In this document: positions 24,264 through 35,493 of the stretch, one piece after another
Numbering within the stretch: position 1 is the first letter of the stretch
How the letters are laid out: each line of letters opens with the position of its first letter
DNA from: Gnetum montanum
Lineage: Eukaryota > Streptophyta > Gnetopsida > Gnetales > Gnetaceae
Direction: 5' to 3'
Assembly (NCBI GenBank): GCA_015680685.1
Contig: MNCI01006121.1
Span: forward strand, 1-64,000
DNA length: 64,000 nucleotides
Position numbers and translations under genes: made by a program
Notes under the pieces: generated by a model
Told to the model about the DNA's origin: nothing
The model's database searches: none
The model's input: the letters and a program-made list of their open reading frames with translations, nothing else

Positions 24264-24560
24264 GTGACATCTCATTTCTAGGTATTCCATTAACATCAAA
24301 TATGTGTAACATTTGACATCATGCATAATAAATAAAATAGAAAAAATCTAGTAGAAAATGAAAAAGAAATTTTAATAATATGTAAATAATATATTTAAGT
24401 CATGCTTTGAGAGTTTCTTAGGGTTATCTTTCTTCAACATCTATCCCTTAAAGACATTATATCAATGTCACCATTGTTGGGCCTATACTTGACTAAAATA
24501 TATGGTCAATCACCTTCATGTATTACTTTATCCTGTACAATTTACTTACCTTTACTAGAG
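24264..24560 (+). mobile_element. LX1 3' LTR, truncated
   Basis: TGTGACATCTC start; about 297 bases align with 9114-9410 and 51276-51620, then homology stops at the LINE boundary. Confidence 0.65.
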
Positions 24561-26117
24561 GAGGATTAAAACCCCAAAAAATAAATAATAATACTAAAAC
24601 CATTAGAGTATATTAGATCATCAAATAGAATTTCTAAAACAAGCCTAATAATTTTGGGAATATCTTTTCATGTTTTGATCCTTACAACCAATTTTGAAAA
24701 CCCTTCCCTCTTGGGTAGGAAAAGGATTAAGTCTTGTCCTTGTTTAGAAGCACCCACACAAGTTTTCACTTCTTACTAGTGGATTTCTTATAAAGAGGAG
24801 AAAACTCTCTTTAAAGAAAATAGAATACATCAATTAGAGATAAAAAATCGCAAACAAATCTAAAGATTTCCATTCTTGATCCTCCAAAACTAAAATAAAT
24901 TAATATTGTAGATCAATGATTAATTATTTAGCTTTCATTGGGATCTTTTTTGTTTGATGTTTTAGCTCAAAAATAACATCTTTAAAATTTCATATTTGAC
25001 ACCTAATGAAAGATTATAGTTATGTTCTTATAATTAAGAAATAATTTCACATCAAAGCTTCAAAATAGAGTCGAGAATAAGGGGTTGAAGAAAATTTCAA
25101 ATGTAAAGAAATAAAGTAAAAAATTAGATTGGTCACTAAGAATGAATTCATATATGCTTGATTGAGGGTTATTACAAATTTTGGATGTTCGTTTCTAAGC
25201 ATGATGAGCAATAAGATAGTAAAAAAACTTGATAACATGACTCTTCACTTCTACAAAGAGAACAATGAGAAGAAATATTTCTCATATATTTAAGACCAAT
25301 AACAATAGGAAGACCTTCACAAATAAGGCATCATAAAAAGGTACAAGTTTTGGAAACTATAGGACCTCTCCAAATATATTTTATTTTCCGCATCCACAAG
25401 TGCTATGATAATTGCATTTTCTACATCTTGTTAAATTTCTTATAAATAAAATCACTCTATAATAATCCCATAAGAAACTTTCAAATTAAAAGAAAAAACA
25501 TGTGTGTCATCCTTCCAAAAAATATCTATAAAAGCCTGATATAAATTATTATTAACATTAAATAAAATCTCAAAATTAGAAACTAAATTTTTAAAATTCT
25601 ATTTACTCTTTTTATTTAAACAATAGAGGCTAGAAGATTCATTCTAAATAATTCATCTATTATGCATACGTAGACAAAAAACTATAGTCATACCAAATTT
25701 GCTTTAAGTGGTACATAATCTAGCTACATTAGTAGCCCAAGCTTCCTTATTAAAAAAAAACCATCATGGAATAATTTACTTGATCATATCTTTTAAAACT
25801 ATAATATGATTATAATTCTAATATTTAATAAGCTTGAACCAGGTCTTCCAAATTTGATTAGGAATAGGAAAACTAGGAATAAAAATTACATCAAGTAAAA
25901 GAAGACTAAAAATAAAGTTATTAGAAGACCAACTATTATTATTCTTAGGTTTTTCTTACATATGTCTATTTTTTATAAGGAACATCCAAATATCATTTCC
26001 ATTAATGTGCTTTGAAATTCACTTATAAAAATGAGGCCCAGTCCTCCATCTTTCAAGGTACTAGTGGAAATATATAAAGCAACTCTAGAAAAACCTCTTC
26101 TATGTTTCTTAGGAAAC
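24561..26117 (-). mobile_element. LINE L2, 3' part (minus strand)
   Basis: Minus-strand translation gives the C-terminal region of a plant LINE ORF2: KDGGLGLI-type sequence next to 26060, EAWATNVARLCTT (about 25740) and a zinc-knuckle-like CSLCRSEES at about 25260. These align in order with L1 at 61140-61800. The other part lies at 46063-47700; E1 split them. Heavily broken by stops. No poly(A)/poly(T) end is visible at 24561. Confidence 0.75.
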
Positions 26118-26409
26118 TGAAACACCCTAAAATTTTGAGACCCTCTTGCTTCACTAGGGTCTTAGAATTTAGGCAAAGAATTTCCACAAGTGCAGCGTCA
26201 TGGCAGTTTGGTAGAAAATGGATGTTTTGAGTTCAGACTGTCCAATTCGGAAATTTTCTACTCCCGGTGTTGACAAGCCCAATGGACTTTCCGGCCTACC
26301 CACTTGGGTAGTTCATCCAGCTGACAATCTACTCAGAAGTGATGCATGGAGTTGTCAACGGTGCTTAGGCTACGTAAAACAGTTCAACAAGTTTTCTAGT
26401 CAAGAAGTT

Positions 26410-27250
26410 TGCTACACTACACTATGCTATGTAGCGTAGCAGGCCCCAGAAGACAGTTGTAGGATGAAGTGCTATGTTATGCAGCATAGCACATCGTAGC
26501 AAAAGCAAGACAGAAAGGCCTAGCTTGCTTAATGATTTCAATTGCACTTAGCAAGCACCTCCGACCTTTCAAAACTAGTTGCTTCACTCGACTTCAAGTC
26601 ATTTAGCAAAGTTCTCCTTACTAAAAAAGTAGCAGGTTGGGAAAAAAGCAGGCTATGTTGACTGCTATGCCATGCTACACTACACAGCATAGCACAGTGT
26701 AGCAATGATGCAAAAAGTGACAAAAGACATCTCAGGATCAGCAAGTTCGCAAATTTCACGTCACATAAAAAAAAGGTTGCAGAATGGTCAGCATGATCAT
26801 CAAGAAAAAGTTTACACCTTAAGTGCAAATCACAGTTAAGGCCAGCTGCTACGTTATGCTATGCTATGTAGTGTAGCATAGTGTAGCAAACATGCAGAAC
26901 TAGTCGACACACTTCAAAGGCTTCCAGCACTTGCAATTAATTCCATAGTAGATTTCTTCCTCAAATTGGTGGCTATGCTATGCTATGCTACATAGCGTAG
27001 TAGGCAGCTACGCTACACTAACATGCTACGTTACACATTGTAACAAGCAACTACGCTACACTCCACAGTGTAACATAGCGTAGCAGGTAGTTGGACGTAG
27101 CATAGCGTAGCAAGCAGCCACACTATGCTCCATAGCGTAGCACAGCATAGCAGGTGGCTACGCTACATCAGTGTGCTTCACTCCTTGTTTGCATTGATGG
27201 CACACCTAATCCCAACATCTCAAGTTTTGACAACATAATTGTAGCGTAGT
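26410..27250. repeat. TAGCRTAGC / GCTAYGCTA word cluster, E1 5' LTR
   Basis: Dozens of 9-10-base words such as GCTATGCTA, TAGCGTAGC and TAGCATAGC, frequently in facing pairs (for example ACTATGCTATGTAGCGTAGC at 26421). The same cluster is in the 3' LTR (44400-45260). Confidence 0.85.
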
Positions 27251-27356
27251 AGGCTCATCAATCAGCTTTGCATGTCCATGCAATGTGGACATGTCAACAT
27301 CTTGTGGGTTGAGAACACATGATGTCTAACCCACATCTTCCGTGTGCTCCTAGCCC

Positions 27357-27364
27357 TATAAATA
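27357..27364 (+). promoter_or_regulatory. TATA box TATAAATA, E1 5' LTR
   Basis: CCC-TATAAATA-CC, conserved in the 3' LTR at 45399-45406 and at a comparable place in the minus-strand LTR at 63738-63745. Likely U3/R promoter, with transcription starting about 30 bases downstream. Confidence 0.75.
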
Positions 27365-27688
27365 CCTTGACAAGCAATGCTCAAAGGGTTGGCAAAAATT
27401 TCTTTTGGCTCTTAGCGATTGTTGGAAAATTTACAAGTTGGCAAATTTGGCAAATTTGGGTAAAAACTATGGTTGGAAAATTTGAGAAGCATTGGCAATC
27501 TTGAGCATTGTTAACATCGGCAAGTTGACAAAAATCAAACAATTTGCACTCCTGTTTGGCATTTTGTTAGCTCCCTTCTATTTCTTGTGTAGAATTTTGC
27601 ATTGTTAGATCGTGAATCCACATTCAAGCATACAGTTGACTTGCTTTGAACTTATTTGGTTACTTTCAGGATCTCCGTGCTTCCCAGC

Positions 27689-28477
27689 TGATGAGTGGCA
27701 AGGTACCCCTACACTCAACCATATGAATACAAGCATTACACACGCGATCTAGTCGAACTCCACAGACTAAGTGCCTACACGCCTTATGGAACACCTAAGG
27801 TTAATTAATCGTTGTTCTCCCAAAATCACTTGTATTTGTCATAGTTGTATGGTTAAGTGAGTTTGAGGTATGTGATTTTTATATATTTTCTCTTTTATTG
27901 CCTATGCTAAGAGGGAAAGGGGTGAAGAGAGTAAATAACTAACGTTAACTAACTAAGCCTTAATTACCCTAGCATCAATATCTGTTCCCACTTGCCATTT
28001 TACACCCTGAACCAATGCAATGTTGCTGGGATTACCAAACACTATTCGTTACTTGGATTAGCAAGTGTAACGCACATGCTCGAAGCGGTCGTACTGAATG
28101 CACTTAACTATGAGAGTTAAGGGTTGAGAGAGATTAAGTACTAAAGAAAGAATTTAAACAATTAACAATAATTAAAGTCCTATTTAGCTTAGTCCATATG
28201 CTGCAAGGTTTATCCAAAAGTTCATCTTTATTACCGTACACAATTGTGCTCAGGTACAGAATTGCTCAAATAAAGATCCATTCACTTTGGGACTCCTACT
28301 ACAGGCACATGGAAATTATTCTAACTCTGTAATGGAAAAATGGTAAGAGTTTGGCTAAGGCCTAGATCTAGATGGAGAAACAAGGGAGAGCCACCTCTTA
28401 TTTCTAGAACTAACAGTGGCTGATATATCACAAGAAAAGACGCGATATCGCAACCCATGCGATATCGCATCCCATCA
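27689..28477 (+). mobile_element. S2: solo LTR nested in E1 5' LTR
   Basis: 789 bases, TGATGAGTGG to ...CCCATCA. Flanks are CCAGC (27684-27688) and CCAGT (28478-28482), a target duplication with one C-to-T change; the empty site is visible in the 3' LTR (CTAGC at 45714-45718). It ends with two GCGATATCGC-type palindromes. Homologous to S1 in inverse orientation. Confidence 0.92.
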
Positions 28478-28832
28478 CCAGTGTCGCGCAAACAATTGTA
28501 TCCACCTTGACAAAGTAAAGTCGTAATCTTGAAGTGGTGCATTTCTTAACTCCAATTTATTTCATTCTCTTTCTTATCATTGCATTTTGCATCGTTTTTG
28601 TTTCCTCACATATAATAATCAATATTTTACATTATAAAAATTGTTTTCAAATTATGTATTTGCAAAAGGTTAGTGACACCGATTAAGTCCTTTTCTGATC
28701 GACCAGATGATTCAAGGCACTCTGTATCCATTTTATCTAGCATGACCCTTGTGAGGATCTAGGGTTAAAACTGTCTGACTAGCAACCTCTCGATGTTTCT
28801 AGCTGCTGACGTTTTCGGTTGCTACAATTTTC

Positions 28833-28850
28833 TGGCACTAGAAGGAGGGC
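28833..28850 (+). promoter_or_regulatory. E1 primer-binding site
   Basis: TGGCACTAGAAGGAGGGC, six bases after the LTR end, with related sites in E2 (11333) and E4 (7544, minus). It begins TGG as expected for pairing with a tRNA CCA end. The tRNA was not identified. Confidence 0.7.
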
Positions 28851-28877
28851 CTTTTGGTGCCTTTTCCATGTTTTACG

Positions 28878-29190
28878 GTAGTCTTGTAAGCATTCTGCAC
28901 CCTGACATGTACTAGTGTAAACTTGACACCCTTTACTAGTTGTTTACGCATCATGTGGTGCAAATTGGTCGCTTCGATGGTTCCTTCAGGACCCTATAGG
29001 ATATAAAACCTCTGATCACCATTTGACCCTTTTGTTTTCATAGTAGTTTTGCACGCGTTCTATACCCCGTCACATACTAGTGTAAACGTGACACCCCTTT
29101 GTGGTTGTTTACGCATCGTGTGGTACAGATTAGTCACTCTAACGGTTCCTTTAGAATACAGCAAGACATAAAGCCTTTGACTTCTTCCCG
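28878..29190. repeat. About 160-bp tandem duplication in E1 leader
   Basis: Two copies, starting at TAGTCTTGTAAGCATTCTGC (28879) and at TAGTAGTTTTGCACGCGTTC (29041), share ACTAGTGTAAAC-TGACACCC, TTGTTTACGCATC and GGTTCCTT. It lies upstream of the gag start in the 5' untranslated leader. Confidence 0.8.
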
Positions 29191-29235
29191 ATCCCCTCAT
29201 TTTCCTCGTTTGCAAATCCTTTTAGCTTTGCGACA

Positions 29236-31232
29236 ATGACTTCCCAAAGCATTATTGCTAACACCTCTAATGTTGAGATTCCCCTCATGGTTCAAGGCAT
29301 CATAAGCGCTAAACAACTACTCAGCCTAGGGTTGGGGCCACGTCGATCCGTCAGGATCCAAAACTGGGGACCTGAGGGCTTGGCCCAACAATACAAGTGA
29401 TACAACTTCCTCTGCACTAAGGTGCAGGAAAACCTACCCTTAGATGCACAAGAGTTCAAAGAGAAGCATAGCTTTGAGTTCACCTATTGCAATGGGAAGG
29501 AATTTATTCCCACTCCTGGCATTTTGATCCCTTTGACGCAAACAAACCAATGGATTTTAGATCAGCTGATCCAAGTCATTAGGCCTAGGGAGTTGCAAGA
29601 CACAACATATCATCATGATGAGGATTTCCAGGATAGATAGGAGGAGCTGGATTCTCAATCCAAGGGGGAGGGATCAAACCAACCCTGCCACCATCCCTTC
29701 TACCCTGTCCTTTTGATGAACCCATTGTCTATTGCTGCTCCCCTCGTGATCACGTCTACGCCATCGCAACCCATGATTACATCGATAATGGGTGACCATG
29801 TCATGCCCTTAGCGTACCAACGCCCCTATTCCCCTATTTCATTCTCAACCACTATTCCTCTATAGACTATTTATCAATCCATTCCTGCATCCCATCACAT
29901 ATTGATCATGGCTACCCTACCACATGTTCACATAGTACCTATCTCGCATTCGTGTGCAAGTTCCACCTCCATTCCTACATTTACACCTGCCCCATCATTA
30001 ATGGTGGGCCCAGGCCCATCCACATGATGGACCCCATTTACTTCTCCTCCTATTTTTCAACCATTGCAGATGCCCCATTATGCTGGCCATCAGGCCTACC
30101 AAGCCCCGCGAATGGTACAACCTAGCGTAGGACTCTAGTCTATCCCATCGTCCATGCAAGCAACCCACCCTGTAGCACAACCTGCTACTGCTACTCCAAC
30201 AGCTCCACCTACCGAGTGGTGGACAGTGCCAGCAACATATTTCACAAGGGCCACCCCAACGACACGATTGATGGATCACATTGCTTCTCCTACCACTCCA
30301 CAGATGGGAGCTGCCCCAGTAGTTCCTCGATCATCTGCATCATCTCTAGGTCTGGATCAAGCATTCCAGCTTATCTAGAACCTTACTGAGGAAATAAAAC
30401 ACCTCAAAGCTATCAGGTCTGATACAGTTCAAGTCATGGACTTCTACCAGGATGATCCCATCAACCTGGTAGTCCCTGCATTAACGTTACCCCCAGGGAT
30501 GTCACTCCCCCATTTCAAAAAATACAACGGGGAAGGGGATTCCAACGCACACCTTGTTACATTTAGTTCTGAGTCTCTTCTTCTGCAACAATGGCCACAC
30601 ACCATCATCCATGTCTTTGCCATGTCTCTGACCAAAAAATCCCTGGATTGGTACCACGTCCTTCCACACTCCATGTCAACCCTAAAGGAGCTTCTGACCT
30701 AGTTCGTGATGTGCTTCAAGTAAAAATTGAGACCAGAGGTCATGCTAGATTAGTTGATGAACGTAAAACAAGACCTGCTAGAACCAGTCCAGAAGTTCAT
30801 CCAACATTGGAGAGCGACCCTTAACAAAATCTAAGAGCCCATCGTGGAGGCCCATTTGCTAGCCATCTTCAAGGGTGTAGTAAATAACTTTATTAAGTCT
30901 AAGCTATATTATCTTACTCCACGCACTCTCAGTCATGCTTTCACCCAGACTAAGAGCATATAGGATGTGGCTAAGGCAAGCAAAGACCTAGCCTACATTG
31001 CATACAAGAACACCTTCATGGAGAAGGACAAGGGTAAGGATGCTACAACCACAGTGGCCGCTGTGGTGAATGAGGCCAAACCAAAACCTAATAACAATAG
31101 TAACAAGAACAACAAGAAATTGACCACACCTGTAGCTAACCCTACACCCAAATAGGACAATGCACATCAACCTTCCACATCCGCACATGAGACATCTGCA
31201 CCACCTAAATCAAACTTTGAGTGTAAAGATCG
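29236..31232 (+). pseudogene. gag: E1 Gag
   Basis: ATG 29236 (MTSQSIIANTSNVEIPLM) begins a single frame, broken only by about a dozen stops, to 31155. N-terminal domain about residues 1-135, a Pro/Ala/Thr-rich linker (29700-30350), then capsid core with FKKYNGEGDSNAHLVTF (about 30515-30565), SLDWYHVLPHSM, and HLLAIFKGVVNNFIKSKLYYL (about 30850-30915). A Lys/Asn-rich basic tail follows (31030-31150). A +2 frameshift near 31230 leads to the next part. Gag forms the cytoplasmic particle. Seven of the stops are TAG. Confidence 0.85.
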
Positions 31233-32972
31233 TTGCTCGTCAAAACTTCAGATCTTCTAAAGCAACTACTAGTGACAAGATACATCCAACATAAGCAGAT
31301 GTCGGAGGATGGATCTAGGAAGGATCAGTGGTATTATGAACTCCTCAGGAACCCCTCTTTGGGTTTGCCCAACGAGCCCCCAGTTCCTAAGGGTTTCAAG
31401 CTAGAGCGGTTCTATGACTACCACCAACAGTGTGGTCACAACATAGATTACTACATAGCGTTGAAGGATGACATCCAAAGGATGATCGATCAGGGAAAAC
31501 TAGTGCTAGAAGAAAGAAATCCAGTACGTCCTGAGAATCAATCCCTGCATGTCTACACTGATCCTCTCAATGCCAACAATTCCAGTTACATTATCAACAC
31601 TATCGGTGTTGACAGTGATCCTAAACTGCCCGAGCAGCCGTTTGTGGTTCGTGTGCCTCAGCATAGTGCACCAGCACCACCAACGGCTAACCAAAGTCTG
31701 AAGCAACCTTTTGTCTTGAGATTCCCTCCCTGGGCATCTACCCCTGCACCACTTATTAGCAAAACTACACCACCACCATGCACATTAACACCATTAGCTC
31801 CATTCATCATTAAGTGGCCAATCCATTCAACAACCCCCGCCTTGCATAAGGCAGCTTCACAACCTTCTCATCCTAGGAAATGAGAAGTGTGCTTCACTGG
31901 TGAAATGTCAAGGGAAAATACTATCCCAGGTACTTCCAAGCCTATGTCCTCACCCCCTGCATCTACACCCTCGTCACTGAAAAATGACGTTGCTACCTAT
32001 GCACAGTCTTCACCACCTCACCCAAGAGGGCCTAAACCCAAACTCGAAACTATGCCTTCTCAGGAAATTCATCTTCTGGGATGAATAGAAGAGGAGAAAG
32101 GTAATAAACCAGAAAGTGGGCAAGACCTCTTGAGCACTCTCACCCAAGTCAACTAAGCTCTAAAATAGAAAAACACTATGCTGAGCCTATATGACCTGAT
32201 CATGACATCTACTGCACACTGTGAGGCTTTGGTCCACATGTTATCAGCAATTCTTGTTGACGAGAACATGCCAGCAGAAGAGAAGGTGATCCACTCGGTC
32301 ATGCTTCCTTTTGTTCCTACAGAACCAAAGCCATTCCAATTGACTTTTTGTGATGATTCCATTAGGGAAGACCCTGAAAAGGGTCAGGTGACTACAGCAC
32401 ATTTGTTCATCACAATCCGGGTCAGTCAACATAAGATTCGGAGGGTACACATTGATGTTAGGGCTACTACTAACGTCATCCCTTTCCCTATTGTGGATAA
32501 GCTAGGTTTGGTTGACCAGATCAGACCCACAATGACATCATGCTTAAAGTCGTTCAATGGGGCACAGGTTGTGGTAAAAGGCATGGTCCATATTGACTTT
32601 GTGGTAGGGGACCAGTTCCCCACAAATTCAACATTCATCATGGTTGAAGAGATGCCCAAGTTTAACTTGATCTTGGGGAGATCATAATTAGCACAACTTA
32701 GGGTCGTCTCTTCACCCATCCATTAGGAGATCCATCTACCCTATGCAGGCAGGGAGGTGGTAATCCATGGCGATGAGGTAGCAACACAAGCCATCAATAA
32801 CATAGACATGGAATAGGGCTTGGATGTCGTAACCTCTGAGAATGAAGCAGTTGTCTCTATACACATTAACCGTTTGACAAGAGAGTAGGCTCAACATGCG
32901 GTTTAGAAAAATGAAAATGCGTGGACTAAGTTGGCCTTCCAAGTGGAGGACAACGACGTAGGTGAAGTTCAT
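31233..32972 (+). pseudogene. E1 Gag C-terminus and protease
   Basis: One frame from 31233. MLVKTSDLLKQLLVTRYIQ aligns with the gag tail of E2 and E4. YDYHQQCGHNIDYYIALKDD (about 31417-31476) sits where Tat elements carry a C-H rich motif. A Pro-rich linker (31640-32090) precedes retropepsin: VHIDVRATTNVIPFPIVD (about 32448-32500; the active-site triplet reads DVR instead of D-S/T-G), FNLILGRS (about 32660-32685), REVVIHGDE (about 32750). Stops at 31881, 32082, 32685 and after. Confidence 0.8.
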
Positions 32973-33163
32973 AGCAAAGCATCTCAGCCTTATGCCTCAC
33001 CCAACCCACGATGGTTCAAGAAGCAGTTATGCCTAGCGTAGCAACCCCACTGCTTCTTGCCCACTTTGCATCCTTTGTACATTTATCACCTTTTTGTTTT
33101 GCATCCATCCTTCTAGCCTAGGTACTAGTTAACTGTTTTCTCAATCATTAGCATATTACTTCC
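32973..33163 (+). other. Post-protease sequence of E1
   Basis: Short continuation of the polyprotein frame (PYASPNPRWFKKQ) that then loses coding character. RT does not follow here; it begins about 6 kb later. Confidence 0.5.
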
Positions 33164-33375
33164 CTACCATGCGATGGCCCGAAATGGCCTAAAACTACAC
33201 TACTATCTGATGGCCCAAAATGGCCTAAAACTACACTACTAGCAATGACCCGAAATGGCCTAAAACTAGCAATGGCCTGAAATAGCCTAAAACTATGTTA
33301 CCGCCTGAAATGGCCAGAAACTAGCAGGGGCCTAGAATGGCCTAAATCTAGCCATGGTCCAAAATGGCCTAAAAA
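33164..33375. repeat. Tandem repeat, CCCGAAATGGCCTAAAACTA type
   Basis: Seven or so units of 25-40 bases, each with ATGGCC(C/T) and GGCCTAAAACTA. It lies between protease and the 3' end of the antisense gene. A related TTAAACTAGCA block borders the other side (38460-38765) and a third lies after integrase (42325-42735). Confidence 0.85.
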
Positions 33376-33508
33376 TAAAACATCAAAAAGAAAAAATGTA
33401 ACATAACATAAAACCAATTTTCCTTCAAAATTTACTTCCTTCATTAAATGTTTTCCAATGTTTCCAAATGTTTTACAAAAAATTCAAAATTTTAAAAATC
33501 CCATGCTG

Positions 33509-33634
33509 TCATGGGTTATCTCCACCCGCATCATCTTCACCTGCATCATTCCCTTCTGCATCATCTTCCCCTGCATTATCCTCTACTGCCTCTTCATTCT
33601 CGCCCTCTACAGGCCCTGCATCTTCATCTAGAAC
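33509..33634 (-). pseudogene. Antisense gene terminal exon (acidic)
   Basis: Open for 41 codons to TGA: VLDEDAGPVEGENEEAVEDN and then repeats of AGEDDA. An acidic tail is also the last exon in E4 (2248-2319) and E2 (16172-16260). Confidence 0.7.
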
Positions 33635-33716
33635 CTACATTGTAAAAGTAAAGTAGTCAGCTAGAGCAACACATGAAAGCTAGCATAAGCCTTTTCTATA
33701 GCAAAAAGTGACTAAC

Positions 33717-34551
33717 CTGAGATGCCCCTGTGTCTATTTCGAAGGGTATGTGATCCAAACCAGGGCTGAGGTGGTGCCAGACCTCCTCCTCCATGATCCT
33801 TTCCCAATGCCTATCGCTTGGTTCAGTATCTGCAACAACTTTTTCCTTTTCAACGACCATCCATCTTGGTGGTCCCGGAGAAAAGGAGGTAGTAGCGGTC
33901 TCACCTAGGGGAATATCCACTTCCTGTTCAGGAGATTCAATGACCTTTACCTGCTCCATGAACTTGTTATAAGCCTCAAAAGTACCAATGGCATTTACGA
34001 ATGCTTTATAAGTAAACGTCTCCATAGAAGCATCCCTATATAGTTTGCGGTAGGTAGCACATTCCAATTTATACATGTGTTTATGATTTTTCTGGGACTA
34101 GCCCTACTCGTAAACTCTGGTGTTGTAGTCCTTCCAATCTTGGTTCTTCTGGGCCAACAAGTCCATCTACATCCGTTGTTATATTATTTCCCAAGTGGCT
34201 TTATTGTTGTGCCGCATGACTGTCCAATATCTAGCATAATCTATCATAGCCCTGCACCAACTTCCATCATTAGTATCACAGACCATGAGGAATTCATTCC
34301 TTGATTTGAGGTCTCCCACTTTGGCACTTAGTCCAGCCTTCTCTTTCTCAGCCTTCTCTTTCTCAACCTTCTGGACCCATTTCCATAGGTCCTCATTGAC
34401 GTGCCTACACTTGCACAAGGAGCGTGCCGAGTGCAAAGTGCATTTGCTAGCCTCTTCGTATATGCGACGAGGCACCTCAGTCACTTCGGGGGGAATGTAG
34501 GCATCGAACGAACCTTCAATGCTCGTGTTAGGTCCCATTTGAGTCGAGAGG
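33717..34551 (-). pseudogene. Antisense gene C-terminal main exon
   Basis: After acceptor GTGATTATAG: a helical, charged region (WKWVQKVEKEKAEKEKAGLS, about 34400-34340), then YARYWTVMRHNNKATWEII and, past stops, YKLECATYRKLYRDASMET and FVNAIGTFEAYNKFMEQ, then PPRWMVVEKEKVVADTEPSD. The same blocks in the same order appear in E4 (1576-2171), which makes this the best-supported part of the gene. Ends at donor GTTAGT. Confidence 0.7.
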
Positions 34552-34879
34552 CTATAATCACACAAAGAGCACATCAGTCACATTAGCATAGCAAGGTTAG
34601 CAAATCTAGGAACTCTAGCATAGCAACATGAAAGAGCCTAACGTAGCTACTCTACTTACCTATTTCAGGATTGACCTATCTGAGATGGCTGATCATGTCA
34701 TTGATGATCCCTTGCATGAACGTAAGCTTATCGAGGTTCTTGGCCCATGGTTCCACGCGAATCAGAGGGGGTCCTACAGCATTAACAGTGGTGTCTGTCA
34801 TACAACTAAACATGTTAGCAATGATAGAGGTGAAGTGTGATAAGGCTATGACTAAAAAAAATGACAGTATGAGGGATCC

Positions 34880-35359
34880 TACCCAATAAACCCTTGGAGG
34901 TGATAATGGGGTGATCACCCATTGACACATCATTGAATATATTATTAAACTCACCAGCATCTAATTACAGTTCCTCTCCTTTCTGACTCAAAACTATGGT
35001 AGCATCCTTGGCGTTTGTCTATTCCCTCAATGCTGAACTATGTTCAGCAAAGGGATCTCTAGTAGAAGTCCCTTCCAAGTTGATACGGGCTTCTTCTTTA
35101 TTTGCTGGGGCCTTTCCTTTTGAGGCATCAGCATCCTCCTCATCCATGGGAGACTCCTCTTCATCTCCAAAAATGTCCTCCTCATCAATAGGAGGATTTT
35201 CCTTAACAATAAGAGCCCCTTCCCCAATGATAGGAGCTCCTTCCCTCTTGACTGAGGCCCTTTCCTCTGAGACTGGGGCCTCCATGTCTTTATTTGCTGC
35301 CTCCTTCTTAGGGGTCGACACCTCTTCCTCACCTTCTTCTTCTTCTTCTTCTTCTTTCT
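34880..35359 (-). pseudogene. Antisense gene acidic exon
   Basis: Follows the acceptor ATTGCCAG. Starts with a run of glutamates (EKEEEEEEEGEEEV), then repeated short units such as EERASVKREGAPIIGEGA and DEEESPMDEEDADASKGKA, giving a low-complexity, very acidic, probably disordered segment. The GAA-rich DNA here is coding on the minus strand, not a simple microsatellite. Confidence 0.65.
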
Positions 35360-35493
35360 CTGGCAATAAAAAACATATTTGCATTAGCTTAAAGCAACTT
35401 ATCTTGAAGTAGGTGCTACACTATGCTACGTTGCGTAGCGTAGTAGGCATTAACAAAGTAGGCAAGGAAGTAAACATAGGCAAAAGCATCTAC

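Larger units (their letters stand above)
9114..24560 (+). mobile_element. LX1: large LTR element with 5S-derived sequence, split by E2
   Basis: LTR-like start TGTAAAATCC at 9114 matches TGTGACATCTC at 24264 and TGTGACATCCC at 51276. Homology to the 51276 copy runs through 10144, is interrupted by E2 (10145-21017), and resumes at 21018 to about 22000. The 3' LTR start at 24264 is preceded by the purine tract AAAAGAAAA, as expected for a plus-strand primer. Without E2 the element is about 4.6 kb, with an LTR of roughly 2 kb and no recognisable gag or pol, so it is probably non-autonomous. The right LTR is cut at 24560 by the LINE. Confidence 0.6.
26118..28826 (+). mobile_element. E1 5' LTR (with nested S2)
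   Basis: 2,709 bases including the S2 insertion; without S2 and one target copy about 1.9 kb, comparable to the 1,953-base 3' LTR. In the first ~200 aligned bases I count about 18 differences, most of them transitions. The region 26410-27250 is full of GCTACGCTA / TAGCATAGC words in both orientations that can form short hairpins. Confidence 0.93.

Noticed and set aside
30154-30378. Separate small gene upstream of the capsid core
   Set aside because: Belongs to the Pro/Ala/Thr-rich linker of the same Gag frame or its shifted shadow.
35330-35360. GAA/TTC microsatellite
   Set aside because: On the minus strand it encodes the start of an acidic exon right after a good splice acceptor.
34996-35412. 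Plus-strand Ser-rich 138-codon protein
   Set aside because: It is the opposite-strand shadow of the acidic antisense exon; GAA/GAG codons reversed read as Ser/Leu/Phe.
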